From DASYAN01 sp034431765 (lineage in GTDB: Bacteria; Chloroflexota; Ktedonobacteria; Ktedonobacterales; Ktedonobacteraceae): DNA of 64,000 nucleotides. The notes beneath the pieces were generated by a model. It was not told the DNA's origin. It was given only the letters and a program-made list of their open reading frames with translations, and searched no databases. This document shows, piece by piece, positions 19,268-28,346 of this stretch (position 1 is its first letter; the number at the start of each line of letters is the position of its first letter). Location: positions 62,001 through 126,000 of the forward strand of contig DAOUDD010000187.1 in the NCBI GenBank assembly GCA_034431765.1. Direction: 5' to 3'. Position numbers and translations under genes: made by a program.

Positions 19268-19377
19268 CTTCTCATCCCTCTTGTCACATGTTTCACCAAC
19301 CGAGCATCCGCCCTATACACATCTTTATCGAATGGAAGAAGCTTTCATGAAGGGGAAAGGACTTGTGGCAATAAAAA

Positions 19378-19396
19378 AACTGGCGTATAGCCAGTT
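19378..19396 (-). terminator. Intrinsic terminator after a decayed tRNA-like sequence
   Basis: Stem AACTGGC / GCCAGTT with a 5-base loop; on the minus strand it runs into seven or more T. It follows the tRNA-like fragment at 19402-19450. Confidence 0.7.
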
Positions 19397-19401
19397 GAAG
19401 G

Positions 19402-19450
19402 GGTGTCCCCGATAGGAGTTGAACTTTCGACCTACAGATCCGCTATTTCT
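19402..19450 (-). pseudogene. tRNA-like 3' half (relic)
   Basis: Read on the minus strand this looks like a tRNA 3' half: CTGTAGGTC (anticodon-stem/variable region), AGTTCAACT (T loop) and CGGGGACACC (acceptor plus end). The T stem does not pair well and no matching 5' acceptor (TGTCCCC) is found within tRNA distance. A terminator follows, as for a real tRNA gene. Best read as a decayed tRNA or an attachment-site remnant. Confidence 0.35.
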
Positions 19451-19563
19451 CAGTTTCATTTTCTGTAGGATAGACGGTCAGCATATTACTCGCTATTGCT
19501 AGTGGGCGTATTTCGAGCCATCTCTCTCTGGAGATGCTGACATCTCCAATAAAGAGAAAAAAA

Positions 19564-19592
19564 GTTGAGTTAGCTTTGTCGGCTAACTCAAC
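19564..19592 (-). terminator. Terminator of tRNA-Arg
   Basis: Perfect 11-bp stem GTTGAGTTAGC / GCTAACTCAAC, 7-base loop, followed on the minus strand by a run of eight or more T. It starts 6 bases past the tRNA 3' end. Confidence 0.85.
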
Positions 19593-19597
19593 TCTGA

Positions 19598-19670
19598 CGT
19601 TGCTGAGAGGAGTCGAACCTCCGACTTCTTCCTCCGCAGGGAAGCGCTCTATCCACTGAGCTACAGCAAC
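19598..19670 (-). tRNA. tRNA-Arg, anticodon GCG
   Basis: A full cloverleaf reads on the minus strand: acceptor GTTGCTG/CAGCAAC, D arm GCTC/GAGC, anticodon stem CTTCC/GGAAG with loop CTGCGGA, T arm GGAGG-TTCGACT-CCTCT, discriminator G, no encoded CCA. With U33 fixed the anticodon is GCG (reads CGC and CGU). Most bacteria use ACG, deaminated to ICG, for these codons. Confidence 0.92.
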
Positions 19671-19769
19671 TTGTCTTCGTACGTGGGTTATAATAGCAGA
19701 ACTTCCAAGTGTTGTCAATAGGTACTACGCCTAGTCAAGAAGTACAACCTTACTGTTCTTTGTAATTCC

Positions 19770-19847
19770 TTGTCATCGATAGGAGTGGAACCTACAATCC
19801 TGACGCACTCAGCAAATCTGTTGCTCTATCTACTGAGCTACAAGTAC
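19770..19847 (-). pseudogene. Decayed tRNA-like sequence
   Basis: The minus strand shows a good D arm (GCTCAGTAGATAGAGC) and a plausible T arm (GTAGG-TTCCACT-CCTAT), but the acceptor halves do not pair and the anticodon stem is broken (only CAG/CTG remains). Looks like a tRNA pseudogene upstream of tRNA-Arg. Confidence 0.45.
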
Positions 19848-19940
19848 AGGTACTTTTTGCAGAACGCTTTTGTTCTTGCAGCACCGGTATATTAGCAGAA
19901 GTGAGCTTCATTGTCAACAGATTTCAAAAAGGATAGGAAA

Positions 19941-19967
19941 AGAGGCTCTGCCAATGGCAGAACCTCT
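19941..19967 (-). terminator. Putative terminator downstream of the arsR-type gene
   Basis: Hairpin AGAGG-C-TCTGCC / GGCAGA-A-CCTCT with a 3-base loop, and T-rich sequence following on the minus strand. It lies about 145 bp after the regulator's stop codon. Confidence 0.5.
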
Positions 19968-20112
19968 ATAGAAATGCTGGACGCCTTTTTTATATCCCAC
20001 AAGAAAGTATAAAAATATGTCCGATAGTCTATACACGAAAAAACATACTTGAGGCGGGCAAGGCATTACTGTTAAATGTCCTTTATCAGGATATGCTGCC
20101 CGCTTGTGCTTC

Positions 20113-20544
20113 TCAGGCGAGACCCTCGATCACTTCACGGGCGCGATTGAGAGACTCGCGGCGCACGTAGTAGTACGCCCACAGCCCTTTTTTCCGGCAA
20201 TCTACCAGTCCGGCGTCACGCAGGATACGCAGGTGATGTGAAATTGTCGGCTGCTCCAGTGTGAAGCTTTCAACGATTTCAAACACGCATACCTCCCCTT
20301 CATGCCTGCTTAAAAGGCTCAGAATACGCAAGCGCGTTGGATCTGCTAGCGCCTTGAGCAAACGTGCTTGAAACACTGCGTCTTCCTCCGTCAAGGTCGG
20401 TACAAACTTTGGTGCAATCCCCACTGCTGGATTGGCAAGTGGAGCGGTCTGTCGATTCAACATGCTTACAGAGTTGGCAGCATTGGCTGCTGTGGAAGCT
20501 GCTGATACGTTTCGATTTGTGTTTCCTTGATTCATTGCGGTCAT
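20113..20544 (-). CDS. ArsR/SmtB-family transcriptional regulator
   Basis: 143-residue winged-helix repressor. The N-terminal 50 residues are Asn/Ala-rich and probably disordered. The DNA-binding core is LLKALADPTRLRILSLL, then EVCVFEIVESFTLEQ, the recognition helix PTISHHLRILRDAGLV and the wing RKKGLWAYYYV. A single Cys lies in the region where ArsR proteins carry the ELCVCDL metal site, so metal sensing is doubtful. Start chosen at ATG 20544 with GAAGGAGAA ahead; the longer GTG start precedes this site. No metal-resistance gene is adjacent, so the target is unknown. Confidence 0.88.
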   Translation of the reverse strand: MTAMNQGNTNRNVSAASTAANAANSVSMLNRQTAPLANPAVGIAPKFVPTLTEEDAVFQARLLKALADPTRLRILSLLSRHEGEVCVFEIVESFTLEQPTISHHLRILRDAGLVDCRKKGLWAYYYVRRESLNRAREVIEGLA

Positions 20545-20602
20545 TTTCTTCTCCTTCCATCCTCCCAACCGGATGTACAACCTATAATTGGATCTGACTT
20601 AT

Positions 20603-20616
20603 GGTATGTGTATACC
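20603..20616. promoter_or_regulatory. Possible operator of the arsR-type gene
   Basis: Palindrome GGTAT-GTGT-ATACC about 60 bp upstream of the regulator's start, in an AT-rich region with TATAAT-like sequence nearby. ArsR proteins bind such inverted repeats; the assignment is by position only. Confidence 0.3.
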
Positions 20617-20768
20617 TACAATTATTATAGAACTCTATCCAAATCGCCTCGCCCAGATACAACATTTGCATCTTAAAAAGACTTTTTTCGGCAATCTTTC
20701 CCCTGTTTATCCCCCCTGGCATGGAAACTCTATATAATAGAAACATATAAATGCAATTTTCTACAAAC

Positions 20769-20807
20769 AGAGAGACGGAAGGCTCACTATAGCTGTTCCG
20801 TCTCTCT
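20769..20807 (-). terminator. Terminator-like hairpin after aspS
   Basis: 12-bp stem AGAGAGACGGAA / TTCCGTCTCTCT with a 15-base loop, 19 bases past the aspS stop. T-richness after the stem on the minus strand is modest. Confidence 0.6.
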
Positions 20808-20825
20808 CTTCTTTTCCAGGAATTT

Positions 20826-22616
20826 TTATCGTTTTTCTTCAGAGCGCAATTGCAGATGAAGTTCACGCAGTTGCTTTTCTTCAACAGGTGAAGGTGCGCG
20901 CATGAGCAAATCCATAGCACTCTGAGTTTTAGGGAAAGCGATAACCTCGCGGATACTCTCTGCGTCAGCAAAGAGCATGATCAGCCGATCCAGGCCAAGC
21001 GCAATACCTCCGTGCGGGGGTGCTCCGTACTCAAATGCTTCCAACATATGACCAAACTGCTCTGTAATTTGCTCGTTACTCATATTCATCAATGAGAAAA
21101 CCTTTTGCTGCAAGGCTGCAACATTGATACGAATACTTCCACCACCAATCTCAAAACCATTACAGATAATATCGTACTGCTTTGCACGAATATGGAGAGG
21201 GTCAGTGTCGAGACGATCAAGATGGTTCTCATCCATGCCCGAAAAGGGATTATGCTCGGCATCGTAGCGCTGTAATTCCTCATCATAATGAAAGAGCGGA
21301 AAATCGACAACCCAGCAGAGAGCAAGCTGCTCTGGATCGATCAAACGTAAGCGCTCTCCCAGTCTGACACGCAAGCGGTAGAGCACATCGTTGGTCACTT
21401 TTGCGCTATCAGCAACGAAGAGAAGGAGATCGCCCTGTTTTCCCTCCAGACGCTCCACAATGGCCTGTACTTCTTCGGCAGCCATAAACTTGGTCAATGG
21501 AGATTTGATTTCACCTGTAGAGGTTAAAGCCAGCGAAACGAGGCCTTTTGCTCCGAGAGTACGTGAAAACTCTGTTAACTCGTCAATTTCTTTACGACTA
21601 TAATTGCCAGCGCCAGGAACACGAATACCCTTGACGATGCCCTGAGCGGCTAAGGCATTGCGGAAAACAGCAAAGTTTCCAGCAGTTGCTAGATCAGAGA
21701 TTTCGACCAGAGGGAGTTCAAAGCGCAGGTCAGGATGATCTGTCCCATAACGATCCATCGCTTCTTTGTAAGAAAGACGAGGGAAGGGACGTTCTTTGAT
21801 GTGCTTCTTCGTAGTTGTCTCGATCAAATGGATGAGCAAGTTCTCGATCAAAGACATCACATCTTCTTCGGAGACAAACGACATCTCTAAATCGAGCTGC
21901 GTAAATTCTGGCTGACGGTCAGCGCGTTGATCCTCATCACGGAAACAACGAGCAATCTGGAAGTAGCGATCCAAGCCAGCAACCATGAGCAACTGCTTGA
22001 GCTGCTGAGGTGACTGCGGCAAGGCATAGAACTCACCCCCATAAAGACGACTAGGCACCAGATAATCACGCGCCCCTTCGGGTGTACTTTTCATCAAAAT
22101 GGGAGTTTCGACCTCAACAAATTGCCGTTCATCCAGATAGTCGCGAATTGCCTTAACAACGCGGTGACGCAACAACACAATATCACGCATCTGTGGACGA
22201 CGTAGATCCAGGTAACGATACTTCAGACGAAGTGACTCATCCACCTGAACAGTATCGCTGATAGGGAAGGGAGTTGTGCGAGATGGATTGAGAATATGTA
22301 TCTGAGATGCAGCAATCTCAATCTCGCCAGTGTGCAAATGAGGGTTCTCTGTACCTGGGAGACGACGTACAACAGTGCCTTCTACCTGGATAACATATTC
22401 AGAACGTGCCTCAGAAGCTGCTCGATGAGCTTCGGGCGAACGTTCGGGATCGCACACCACCTGAGTCATACCATAGCGATCACGAACATCCAGAAAAATC
22501 AGTCCGCCATGGTCACGACGACGATTGACCCAGCCTGCTAGGCGCACCTGCTCACCAACATTCTGCGCAGTGAGTTCACCACATGTATGTGTACGATACT
22601 GTACCTCTAATTTCAC
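20826..22616 (-). CDS. aspS: Aspartyl-tRNA synthetase
   Basis: Class II aminoacyl-tRNA synthetase charging tRNA-Asp. The N-terminal OB-fold anticodon domain begins YRTHTCGELTAQNVG with WVNRRRDHGG; motif 2 is FRDEDQRADRQPEFTQLDLE; a bacterial-type GAD insertion occupies the middle; motif 3 is GIALGLDRLIM, followed by the characteristic IAFPKTQSAMDLL. GTG 22616 is preferred, with AGAAGGAG upstream, giving 596 residues, the usual bacterial length; longer in-frame sequence to 22772 has no family similarity. Whether it is discriminating or also charges tRNA-Asn is not decided here. Confidence 0.95.
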   Translation of the reverse strand: MKLEVQYRTHTCGELTAQNVGEQVRLAGWVNRRRDHGGLIFLDVRDRYGMTQVVCDPERSPEAHRAASEARSEYVIQVEGTVVRRLPGTENPHLHTGEIEIAASQIHILNPSRTTPFPISDTVQVDESLRLKYRYLDLRRPQMRDIVLLRHRVVKAIRDYLDERQFVEVETPILMKSTPEGARDYLVPSRLYGGEFYALPQSPQQLKQLLMVAGLDRYFQIARCFRDEDQRADRQPEFTQLDLEMSFVSEEDVMSLIENLLIHLIETTTKKHIKERPFPRLSYKEAMDRYGTDHPDLRFELPLVEISDLATAGNFAVFRNALAAQGIVKGIRVPGAGNYSRKEIDELTEFSRTLGAKGLVSLALTSTGEIKSPLTKFMAAEEVQAIVERLEGKQGDLLLFVADSAKVTNDVLYRLRVRLGERLRLIDPEQLALCWVVDFPLFHYDEELQRYDAEHNPFSGMDENHLDRLDTDPLHIRAKQYDIICNGFEIGGGSIRINVAALQQKVFSLMNMSNEQITEQFGHMLEAFEYGAPPHGGIALGLDRLIMLFADAESIREVIAFPKTQSAMDLLMRAPSPVEEKQLRELHLQLRSEEKR

Positions 22617-22737
22617 GGAAAAATTACTCCTTCTAGCAAATTCGTATACGGAAAGCGTTCCCCAAACAAGATATGCACTGGAGAGGTCCAGTACAACAGC
22701 ATGCTTTCTCTTTATTGTGACATGGACCGTCAATGTT

Positions 22738-25134
22738 TTAAGACGGGGAGTTACAAGCAAGCACCTTATCAAGTGAGGGCACTATCGTGAGATTTTTCCC
22801 ATCCTGTGAGAGAAGATAGAGCTGTTTCCCTGTTGCATCCACCACCATATTCTTTACAGAGGAAAGAGGGTTTGCCAGGGCGTATTGCTGCACAAGTTGT
22901 AACGTAGGGGTATTCTCAATAGCCTTACCACCAGGAGCCTCAGATGAGGCATTTCCGTTCGATTGTCCTGCATTTTGTGTACTCGTCTGTTGGGTGAAGA
23001 GCTTTAAGTCTAGAATACGATGGTTTGTGTTATCGAAGATATAGAGATGCTGACTTCCTTCAATAGAACCAGATACAAGCAGCAAGGCATTAGCAGGAGC
23101 TATAGATGTACTGCTAGAAGACGTAGGTGTGGCAAGTGGAGTTGCCGAAGTAAAGTGAGTAGAGTCTATAATCAACGGTGTTGGAATGCTTTTTTGCAGG
23201 GGTACGTCAGTGGGTAGAGACGCATTGCCATCGCCTGCAAATTTAAAGATCTTCACATGGCTATCACTGGTCAATAACGCAACCTGTTGGTCAGGTAGTG
23301 CGGCTACACTTACAATATCTGGTGAAACAGACTTATCGTTATCGGAGACAGGGTTATCCTGCCAATGATCTACAGTATAGGCAAAAAACTTTGCCTGATT
23401 TGCATGAGTACTTGACGTCAGGGCTACATATACATTATTACCTGAAGCCGCAAGAAATTTAGGAGTCCAACCATCATTTAGCAAGTTTGTTGGAAGTTGC
23501 TTGCTCAGTTCATCCTTCAATTTCAATGGAGAGCCATCCTGCGTGAGCATATCTACCATTATACTTTGCAGGCGTCCATTCGCGTCTTTTTTCCCTATCA
23601 AAGCGAACAGATGTTGCCCATTACTCGCTAACAAAAGCATCTGCTGGTCATCAGCGACCGAATGTTGAGCGGTTAGATGATGCTGATCATCCACCAAATA
23701 AACTTTATTATTGCTCGCGAGCGCATATGTTGAAACCTTACCAGCACCATCCTGCACACTACCAAGCATGATTGGTTGCAGAGCTATATTGCCGGATTTC
23801 GTGTCAAGCGTCCCACCTGGGGTCGCGGAGCAGGGTAGCACGTTAACCAACCCTTGCTTGTTATAACTCTTCGAGGCTTGTACAAGGCTATTCTTCCAGC
23901 TTCCCTCAAGGGTAGTTAACCGTGCTGCTTGATCACCAAAGAGTAAAGGATAGTGTGCTCTTTGGAGAGAGTGCTGTGCGCTGACAAGTTGTTTGAGAGC
24001 ATCAACTGGAGAACGATCAGCAAGGGTATCAGCTTTGTGAATAAGTTGATTTGCATTTATCAGTTCGTTATCAACTGTTGCATTTGTGTAGAAAAAATAA
24101 TAAATGCCGCCACCAATAAGGGCAAGAACTAACAGAATGCTTAAAGCAAGAGTTGGATAGAGTAAGCGGGAACGGCGAGCAGCTTTTGCAACGCTAGAAG
24201 GATGGGAACTTGCAGTGCTTTCAGTGGGAGCAAGCGGGTTAGTAGTAACTGGCAAAGGAGAACCGGGTATACGGCTGTCCTCCGTCTGTGCAGACGAAGA
24301 AAGAGAAGAGGTTGATGTACGGCCAAAAACAACCGTGTTCTCGTTTGCTTCACGCCCTCCCACAGAGACAGGAGAACGAACTTCTTGAACACGTATAACA
24401 ATAGCTGTAATGTTATCAGCGCCGCCGTTCTCATTAGCACGTTCAACCAGATGATAGACGCTTTCTTGAGGCAGATACTGATTGACGATTGCGCGCAGGT
24501 CATCCTCAATAACCGCACCTGAAAGTCCATCAGTGCAGAGAATGATTGTATCGCCCTCTTCGATAGGTTCGCTGAAGACATCGACTTCGACTTCACTCTG
24601 CGTGCCTAGAGAACGTGTAATAACATTGCGTTGCGCATGGGAACGAGCCTGATCACGTGTGAGAAGGCCAGCACGTACCTGCTCCTCAACCCATGAATGA
24701 TCTTGAGAAATTTGTCGAACGCGCCCATTACGCACAATGTAAGCACGACTGTCACCCACATTTGCAACATAAATCATATTACCGCGAATTGATGCTGCAA
24801 CACACGTAGTTCCCATTCCACTACGAAGCATATTTTCTGCTGCGCGCTGGTGAATAATCGCATTTGCACGTTTAATCGCATGTATTAATGAGACGGAAAT
24901 ATCTTCACTATCATCCTCATAATAAGCTTTGCTTACGGTATCCACAGCAATCTCACTCGCCACTTCCCCCGCTGCATGCCCCCCCATACCATCGGCCACA
25001 ATAAAGAGAGCACCTTTTTTCAGTAAGGCTTGCTCATCTCTAGGAATGATGTGGGCCATATTATCTTCATTATGGGGACGTTTACGACCTACATCCGTCA
25101 ATTGTGCCACATCAAGCCGAAGTTGTTTGGACAA
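22738..25134 (-). CDS. Membrane PP2C-type Ser/Thr phosphatase with extracytoplasmic domain
   Basis: Cytosolic PPM/PP2C phosphatase domain (about residues 1-255) with VADGMGGHAAGEVAS (metal Asp), VGDSRAYI, LCTDGLSG and GGADNITAIVI, all expected metal ligands present. A Ser/Thr/Pro linker, one membrane segment at about 328-350 (LALSILLVLALIGGGIYYFF) and about 440 extracytoplasmic residues follow, with repeated beta-strand patterns such as NNKVYLVDD and NNVYVALTSS that suggest a propeller-like sensor. Start is TTG with GGGAGAG upstream. Probably opposes Hanks-type kinases encoded elsewhere; none is in this window. Confidence 0.85.
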   Translation of the reverse strand: MSKQLRLDVAQLTDVGRKRPHNEDNMAHIIPRDEQALLKKGALFIVADGMGGHAAGEVASEIAVDTVSKAYYEDDSEDISVSLIHAIKRANAIIHQRAAENMLRSGMGTTCVAASIRGNMIYVANVGDSRAYIVRNGRVRQISQDHSWVEEQVRAGLLTRDQARSHAQRNVITRSLGTQSEVEVDVFSEPIEEGDTIILCTDGLSGAVIEDDLRAIVNQYLPQESVYHLVERANENGGADNITAIVIRVQEVRSPVSVGGREANENTVVFGRTSTSSLSSSAQTEDSRIPGSPLPVTTNPLAPTESTASSHPSSVAKAARRSRLLYPTLALSILLVLALIGGGIYYFFYTNATVDNELINANQLIHKADTLADRSPVDALKQLVSAQHSLQRAHYPLLFGDQAARLTTLEGSWKNSLVQASKSYNKQGLVNVLPCSATPGGTLDTKSGNIALQPIMLGSVQDGAGKVSTYALASNNKVYLVDDQHHLTAQHSVADDQQMLLLASNGQHLFALIGKKDANGRLQSIMVDMLTQDGSPLKLKDELSKQLPTNLLNDGWTPKFLAASGNNVYVALTSSTHANQAKFFAYTVDHWQDNPVSDNDKSVSPDIVSVAALPDQQVALLTSDSHVKIFKFAGDGNASLPTDVPLQKSIPTPLIIDSTHFTSATPLATPTSSSSTSIAPANALLLVSGSIEGSQHLYIFDNTNHRILDLKLFTQQTSTQNAGQSNGNASSEAPGGKAIENTPTLQLVQQYALANPLSSVKNMVVDATGKQLYLLSQDGKNLTIVPSLDKVLACNSPS

Positions 25135-25326
25135 CGCGCTTCTCTCCCGTATTTTAGTAGCTCTCGCTTTTGCGCACTACCCACTAGGCAGCCATTGGAA
25201 CTTTAAGCTATAATACACCGATGGAGAGAAAAACGCAACGGAGACTTCTTTCTCACGTGCGACCTTCTCTCGCGCCTACGAAGCATACCGCTTATTGCAC
25301 CAGAGTATACTCTTTCGCATGCCGGC

Positions 25327-26724
25327 ATGCAAGGGATTGAACCAGCGGTACTACATAAACTGAAACTAGAGAATTACCTCTCCATGAAAGCAATAAAGAC
25401 CTCTCAGCTCTTGCAGTACATCGACTCTAGCGCATTCTCTGCTGAGGTAATATATCAGTCACTACTGAGACAGATAGAAAGCACAGGCAGCGAGAAAATT
25501 GATCACCTTACCATTCTGCAAACACAATGCCGAGCTCTTGGCCTCTCAACTTCCTTACCCGCCGAAAATACCTTACTCTACGCTGAACACAGCGTAAATG
25601 CTCCTCATACTCTACTCTTTATCATTGGCTATGACTCTTCGCTTGATTTTGAGCTTCAATTGCCTGCACTTGCTGCGTACTTCTCTGCCTTCTCGCTCTA
25701 TCAGAACTGTGGAGAGATACATCCGATTAATGTACAATGGCTCTTTGGAGATGTCCAGAATCTAACGCTAGCAGCGTTATCTACCTTTGCACAGAGACAA
25801 CAGGGTCTTCGGGTTCCTGATGGTTGTATCTGGTATGACTGCAGAGTTTATGAAGAACTTCTTGCTGATCGACTATTCCTGGCCACAGGAACAAAAGGAT
25901 GTCTATCAGTTGAAATGACAGCGCAGACTGCATCCACTCCTCTGCCTTCGTTCTATGGAGGAATAGTGCCAAACGCGGCCTGGCGCTTACTCTGGGCAGT
26001 CAATAGCCTTAAAGATGTACGAGAGGAAGTGCTCATTGAGGGTTTCTATGACATGCTGGAAGATTTTGAGGACGAAAGTGTCTCTGAGCTAATAGCGATT
26101 TCAGAGAACACAGATAACAACCTGCTGAGCAGGCTGCAATGGGGAGTGCCGAATTTTCTCTTCAATCTACAAGGTATGCAGCAATACTATGCTCATTTTC
26201 TTATGCCAACATGTACACTCACGGACTTTCAGAGTCCGCCCTTAGCAACAGCGGAGGGCCTCTCTCATTCTGCATTCAGTTCCTCCATTCCTCCCCAAGC
26301 ACGAGCGTATGTTGATTTCCATCTGGTTCCTCAACAAACGCCAGAGAAAGTATTCTCCCTATTACAGGATCATTTGAGGAAACATAATTTCTCTGATATA
26401 CAGCTTACACTTCGAGCGGCCTATCCTCCCGCACGCACATCTTCGCAAAATTCATTTGTGCAGATGGTTTCACAGGCGATACAGCAGACGCAACAGGTGC
26501 AGCAAGAACAGAGACAAAAGCCTTATCTTCTCCCAATGCTCGCTTCTCCCCTTCCACTTTTCGCGCTTCGATCAGTACTGGATATACCAGTGGTGATGTT
26601 ACCATTTATGAACAGAAGAATAGACAAGGCTACGCAAAACAGCTCAGGACAGGCAGAAATACTCATACAACGGGTGAAGCAAGCTGCGCTGATACTAGCA
26701 GGGTTTGCCGAACTCGACCAGTAG
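25327..26724 (+). CDS. M20-peptidase-like protein lacking catalytic residues
   Basis: Overall architecture of the M20/ArgE/DapE metallopeptidases, clearest in the dimerisation domain (GGIVPNAAWRLLWAVNSLKD, residues 211-230, then IEGFYD) and the later ARAYVDFHLVPQQTPEKV and ASPLPLFAL strands. The metal and catalytic signatures are gone: GHYDVQP is replaced by IIGYDSSLD (about 99-107), the EGEEE motif by WLFGDVQNL (138-146), the LHSG segment by LPSFYGG, and the C-terminal His-x-x-Asn-Glu by NRRIDKATQ. The frame is intact over 465 residues, so the protein is probably maintained as a non-enzymatic or altered-function homologue. Start is uncertain; ATG 25384 is an alternative. Confidence 0.7.
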   Translation: MQGIEPAVLHKLKLENYLSMKAIKTSQLLQYIDSSAFSAEVIYQSLLRQIESTGSEKIDHLTILQTQCRALGLSTSLPAENTLLYAEHSVNAPHTLLFIIGYDSSLDFELQLPALAAYFSAFSLYQNCGEIHPINVQWLFGDVQNLTLAALSTFAQRQQGLRVPDGCIWYDCRVYEELLADRLFLATGTKGCLSVEMTAQTASTPLPSFYGGIVPNAAWRLLWAVNSLKDVREEVLIEGFYDMLEDFEDESVSELIAISENTDNNLLSRLQWGVPNFLFNLQGMQQYYAHFLMPTCTLTDFQSPPLATAEGLSHSAFSSSIPPQARAYVDFHLVPQQTPEKVFSLLQDHLRKHNFSDIQLTLRAAYPPARTSSQNSFVQMVSQAIQQTQQVQQEQRQKPYLLPMLASPLPLFALRSVLDIPVVMLPFMNRRIDKATQNSSGQAEILIQRVKQAALILAGFAELDQ

Positions 26725-27124
26725 TAAAAGACATTTGTACAGGCTTTTTTGTTGCATGTGATGAAAAGGTAACAGGAAACGTTCAAATAAGTAGTGAGAG
26801 TATTCGTTAGAGAGTATTAACAGAGAAAACTGCGTTGTGGAGAACCGCTATCAGGTCAATTGGGCCATAGACTATGCAATTTCATCTGTAGAGGAGTATA
26901 CTGGAACAGGTGCAGACGGTATGTCGCTGTTACTACTCCTACAGCAAAAATGCCTCAACAGATAAAGATACAAGTAGCTTAAGGGGGAGGGAACGTAAAT
27001 TTGTTACCAAGAAAAAACTGGGGACGTTATAAAGCCGTAGTGGTCTGGAACTTCCAAGCCGACGTTATTTCTTTCAATTCTTATAGAGAGAATGACAGGA
27101 GTTTCAGAGGAGATGCTCACTGAT
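26725..27124 (+). other. 400-bp intergenic region
   Basis: Nothing coding is recognised. A T-run near 26742 may end the upstream gene. Purine-rich stretches and two direct copies of GACGTTAT (about 27023 and 27060) lie close before the next gene; meaning unknown. Confidence 0.3.
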
Positions 27125-28318
27125 ATGCATATAGGGATCAACGCACAGCTCTTATCTTATGGGCACAGCTACCGTGATGGTGGAGTTAGTCGCTATATTC
27201 GTTCGCTGGTGACAGCACTGGCAAACAATCCCGGTGGGCATTCTTACAGCATTTTCGTGAATGGACAGGATGTGATTAACCGCTTGGGCGCACATCCGCA
27301 AATCACTTATATTTCCGCTCCATGGGATGAAGCACGACCAGCCACACGTGTTGCCTGGGAACAATTTACCCTGCCAACCCTGCTGCGTCAACGAAAAATA
27401 GACCTTTTCCATGCTGCGGTCAACGTGTTGCCTGTGCTGTTGCCGCATTCCTGTGCGAGCGTTATTACACTACACGACCTGGCATTTTTACGTTTTCCAC
27501 ACGTCCTTACACGGGCGAAACGCCTCTACCACCAGACCTTCACATTGCGTAGCTTGCGCCATGCAACATTGCTGCTCAGTGTTTCTGAAAGCACGCGACA
27601 GGATGCACATACGCTAGTCGGAATACCTTATGAACAGATACAAACAGTCTATCCGTGTATAGAAGAGCGCTTCACATCTACATGCAATGAGGAGAGCCTT
27701 CATGCATTTCGGCAGAAGCATGGGCTGACAGAAGGCTTTATGCTCTATCTCGGTACGCTTGAACCGCGCAAAAACATCCCTTTCCTTATTGATGCTTATG
27801 CTCTTTTACGAAAAAAATACGCGCTACGTGAGAAACTGGTGCTGGCTGGAGGGAAAGGTTGGCTCTATAATACTATTTTTGAGAAAGTGCGTCAGCTTGG
27901 ATTAGAGTCTGATGTACTTTTCCCTGGTTTTATCCCAAACGAAGAGCAGGTCTTGTGGTATCAGGCCGCGTCAGTCTTTGTCTATCCCTCATTGTACGAG
28001 GGTTTTGGCATTCCGGTAGCAGAGGCATTGGCATGTGGCACTCCTGTTGTGACTTCAAATACATCGAGCTTGCCAGAGGCCGGAAGTGGACTCGCGCTCT
28101 GTGTTGATCCACAGGATGTTTCTGCACTCGCTGAGGCCCTCTATCAAGCCAATACCGATCTCGCTTTGCGAAAGAAATGTCAGGGGCAAGCACCTGACAT
28201 TGTACAAAAGTTTTCTGCTGCACGTATGGCAAGTCAAACGATAGCTGCTTATGAGCAAGCAACCGCCTTGCAGCGGAGGCAGCGACGTTCTTCTTTTCGT
28301 ATTTCGTCTGCTCAATAG
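27125..28318 (+). CDS. Glycosyltransferase family 4 (mannosyltransferase-like)
   Basis: GT-B enzyme with the acceptor-domain glycine motif YRDGGVSRYIRSL, LITLHDLAFLRFP-type segment, YLGTLEPRKNIPFLI opening the donor domain, and the E-x7-E motif in PSLYEGFGIPVAEALACG. This set is typical of GT4 mannosyl/rhamnosyltransferases of capsule loci. ATG 27125 is preferred from family start sequence (MHIGINAQ) and GAGGAG upstream; ATG 27092 is the longest alternative. First gene of a + strand exopolysaccharide block running to 33630. Confidence 0.87.
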   Translation: MHIGINAQLLSYGHSYRDGGVSRYIRSLVTALANNPGGHSYSIFVNGQDVINRLGAHPQITYISAPWDEARPATRVAWEQFTLPTLLRQRKIDLFHAAVNVLPVLLPHSCASVITLHDLAFLRFPHVLTRAKRLYHQTFTLRSLRHATLLLSVSESTRQDAHTLVGIPYEQIQTVYPCIEERFTSTCNEESLHAFRQKHGLTEGFMLYLGTLEPRKNIPFLIDAYALLRKKYALREKLVLAGGKGWLYNTIFEKVRQLGLESDVLFPGFIPNEEQVLWYQAASVFVYPSLYEGFGIPVAEALACGTPVVTSNTSSLPEAGSGLALCVDPQDVSALAEALYQANTDLALRKKCQGQAPDIVQKFSAARMASQTIAAYEQATALQRRQRRSSFRISSAQ

Positions 28319-28346
28319 TTCTTAAAGAATAGAGATATTACTGCAT

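Noticed and set aside
22617..22772. 52-residue N-terminal extension of aspS
   Set aside because: No synthetase similarity; a ribosome site precedes GTG 22616 and the remaining length fits the family.
27020..27075. GEMM-like look (GGGGACGTTATAAAGCC) upstream of the GT4 gene
   Set aside because: The conserved stems and tetraloop of the cyclic-di-GMP riboswitch could not be formed.
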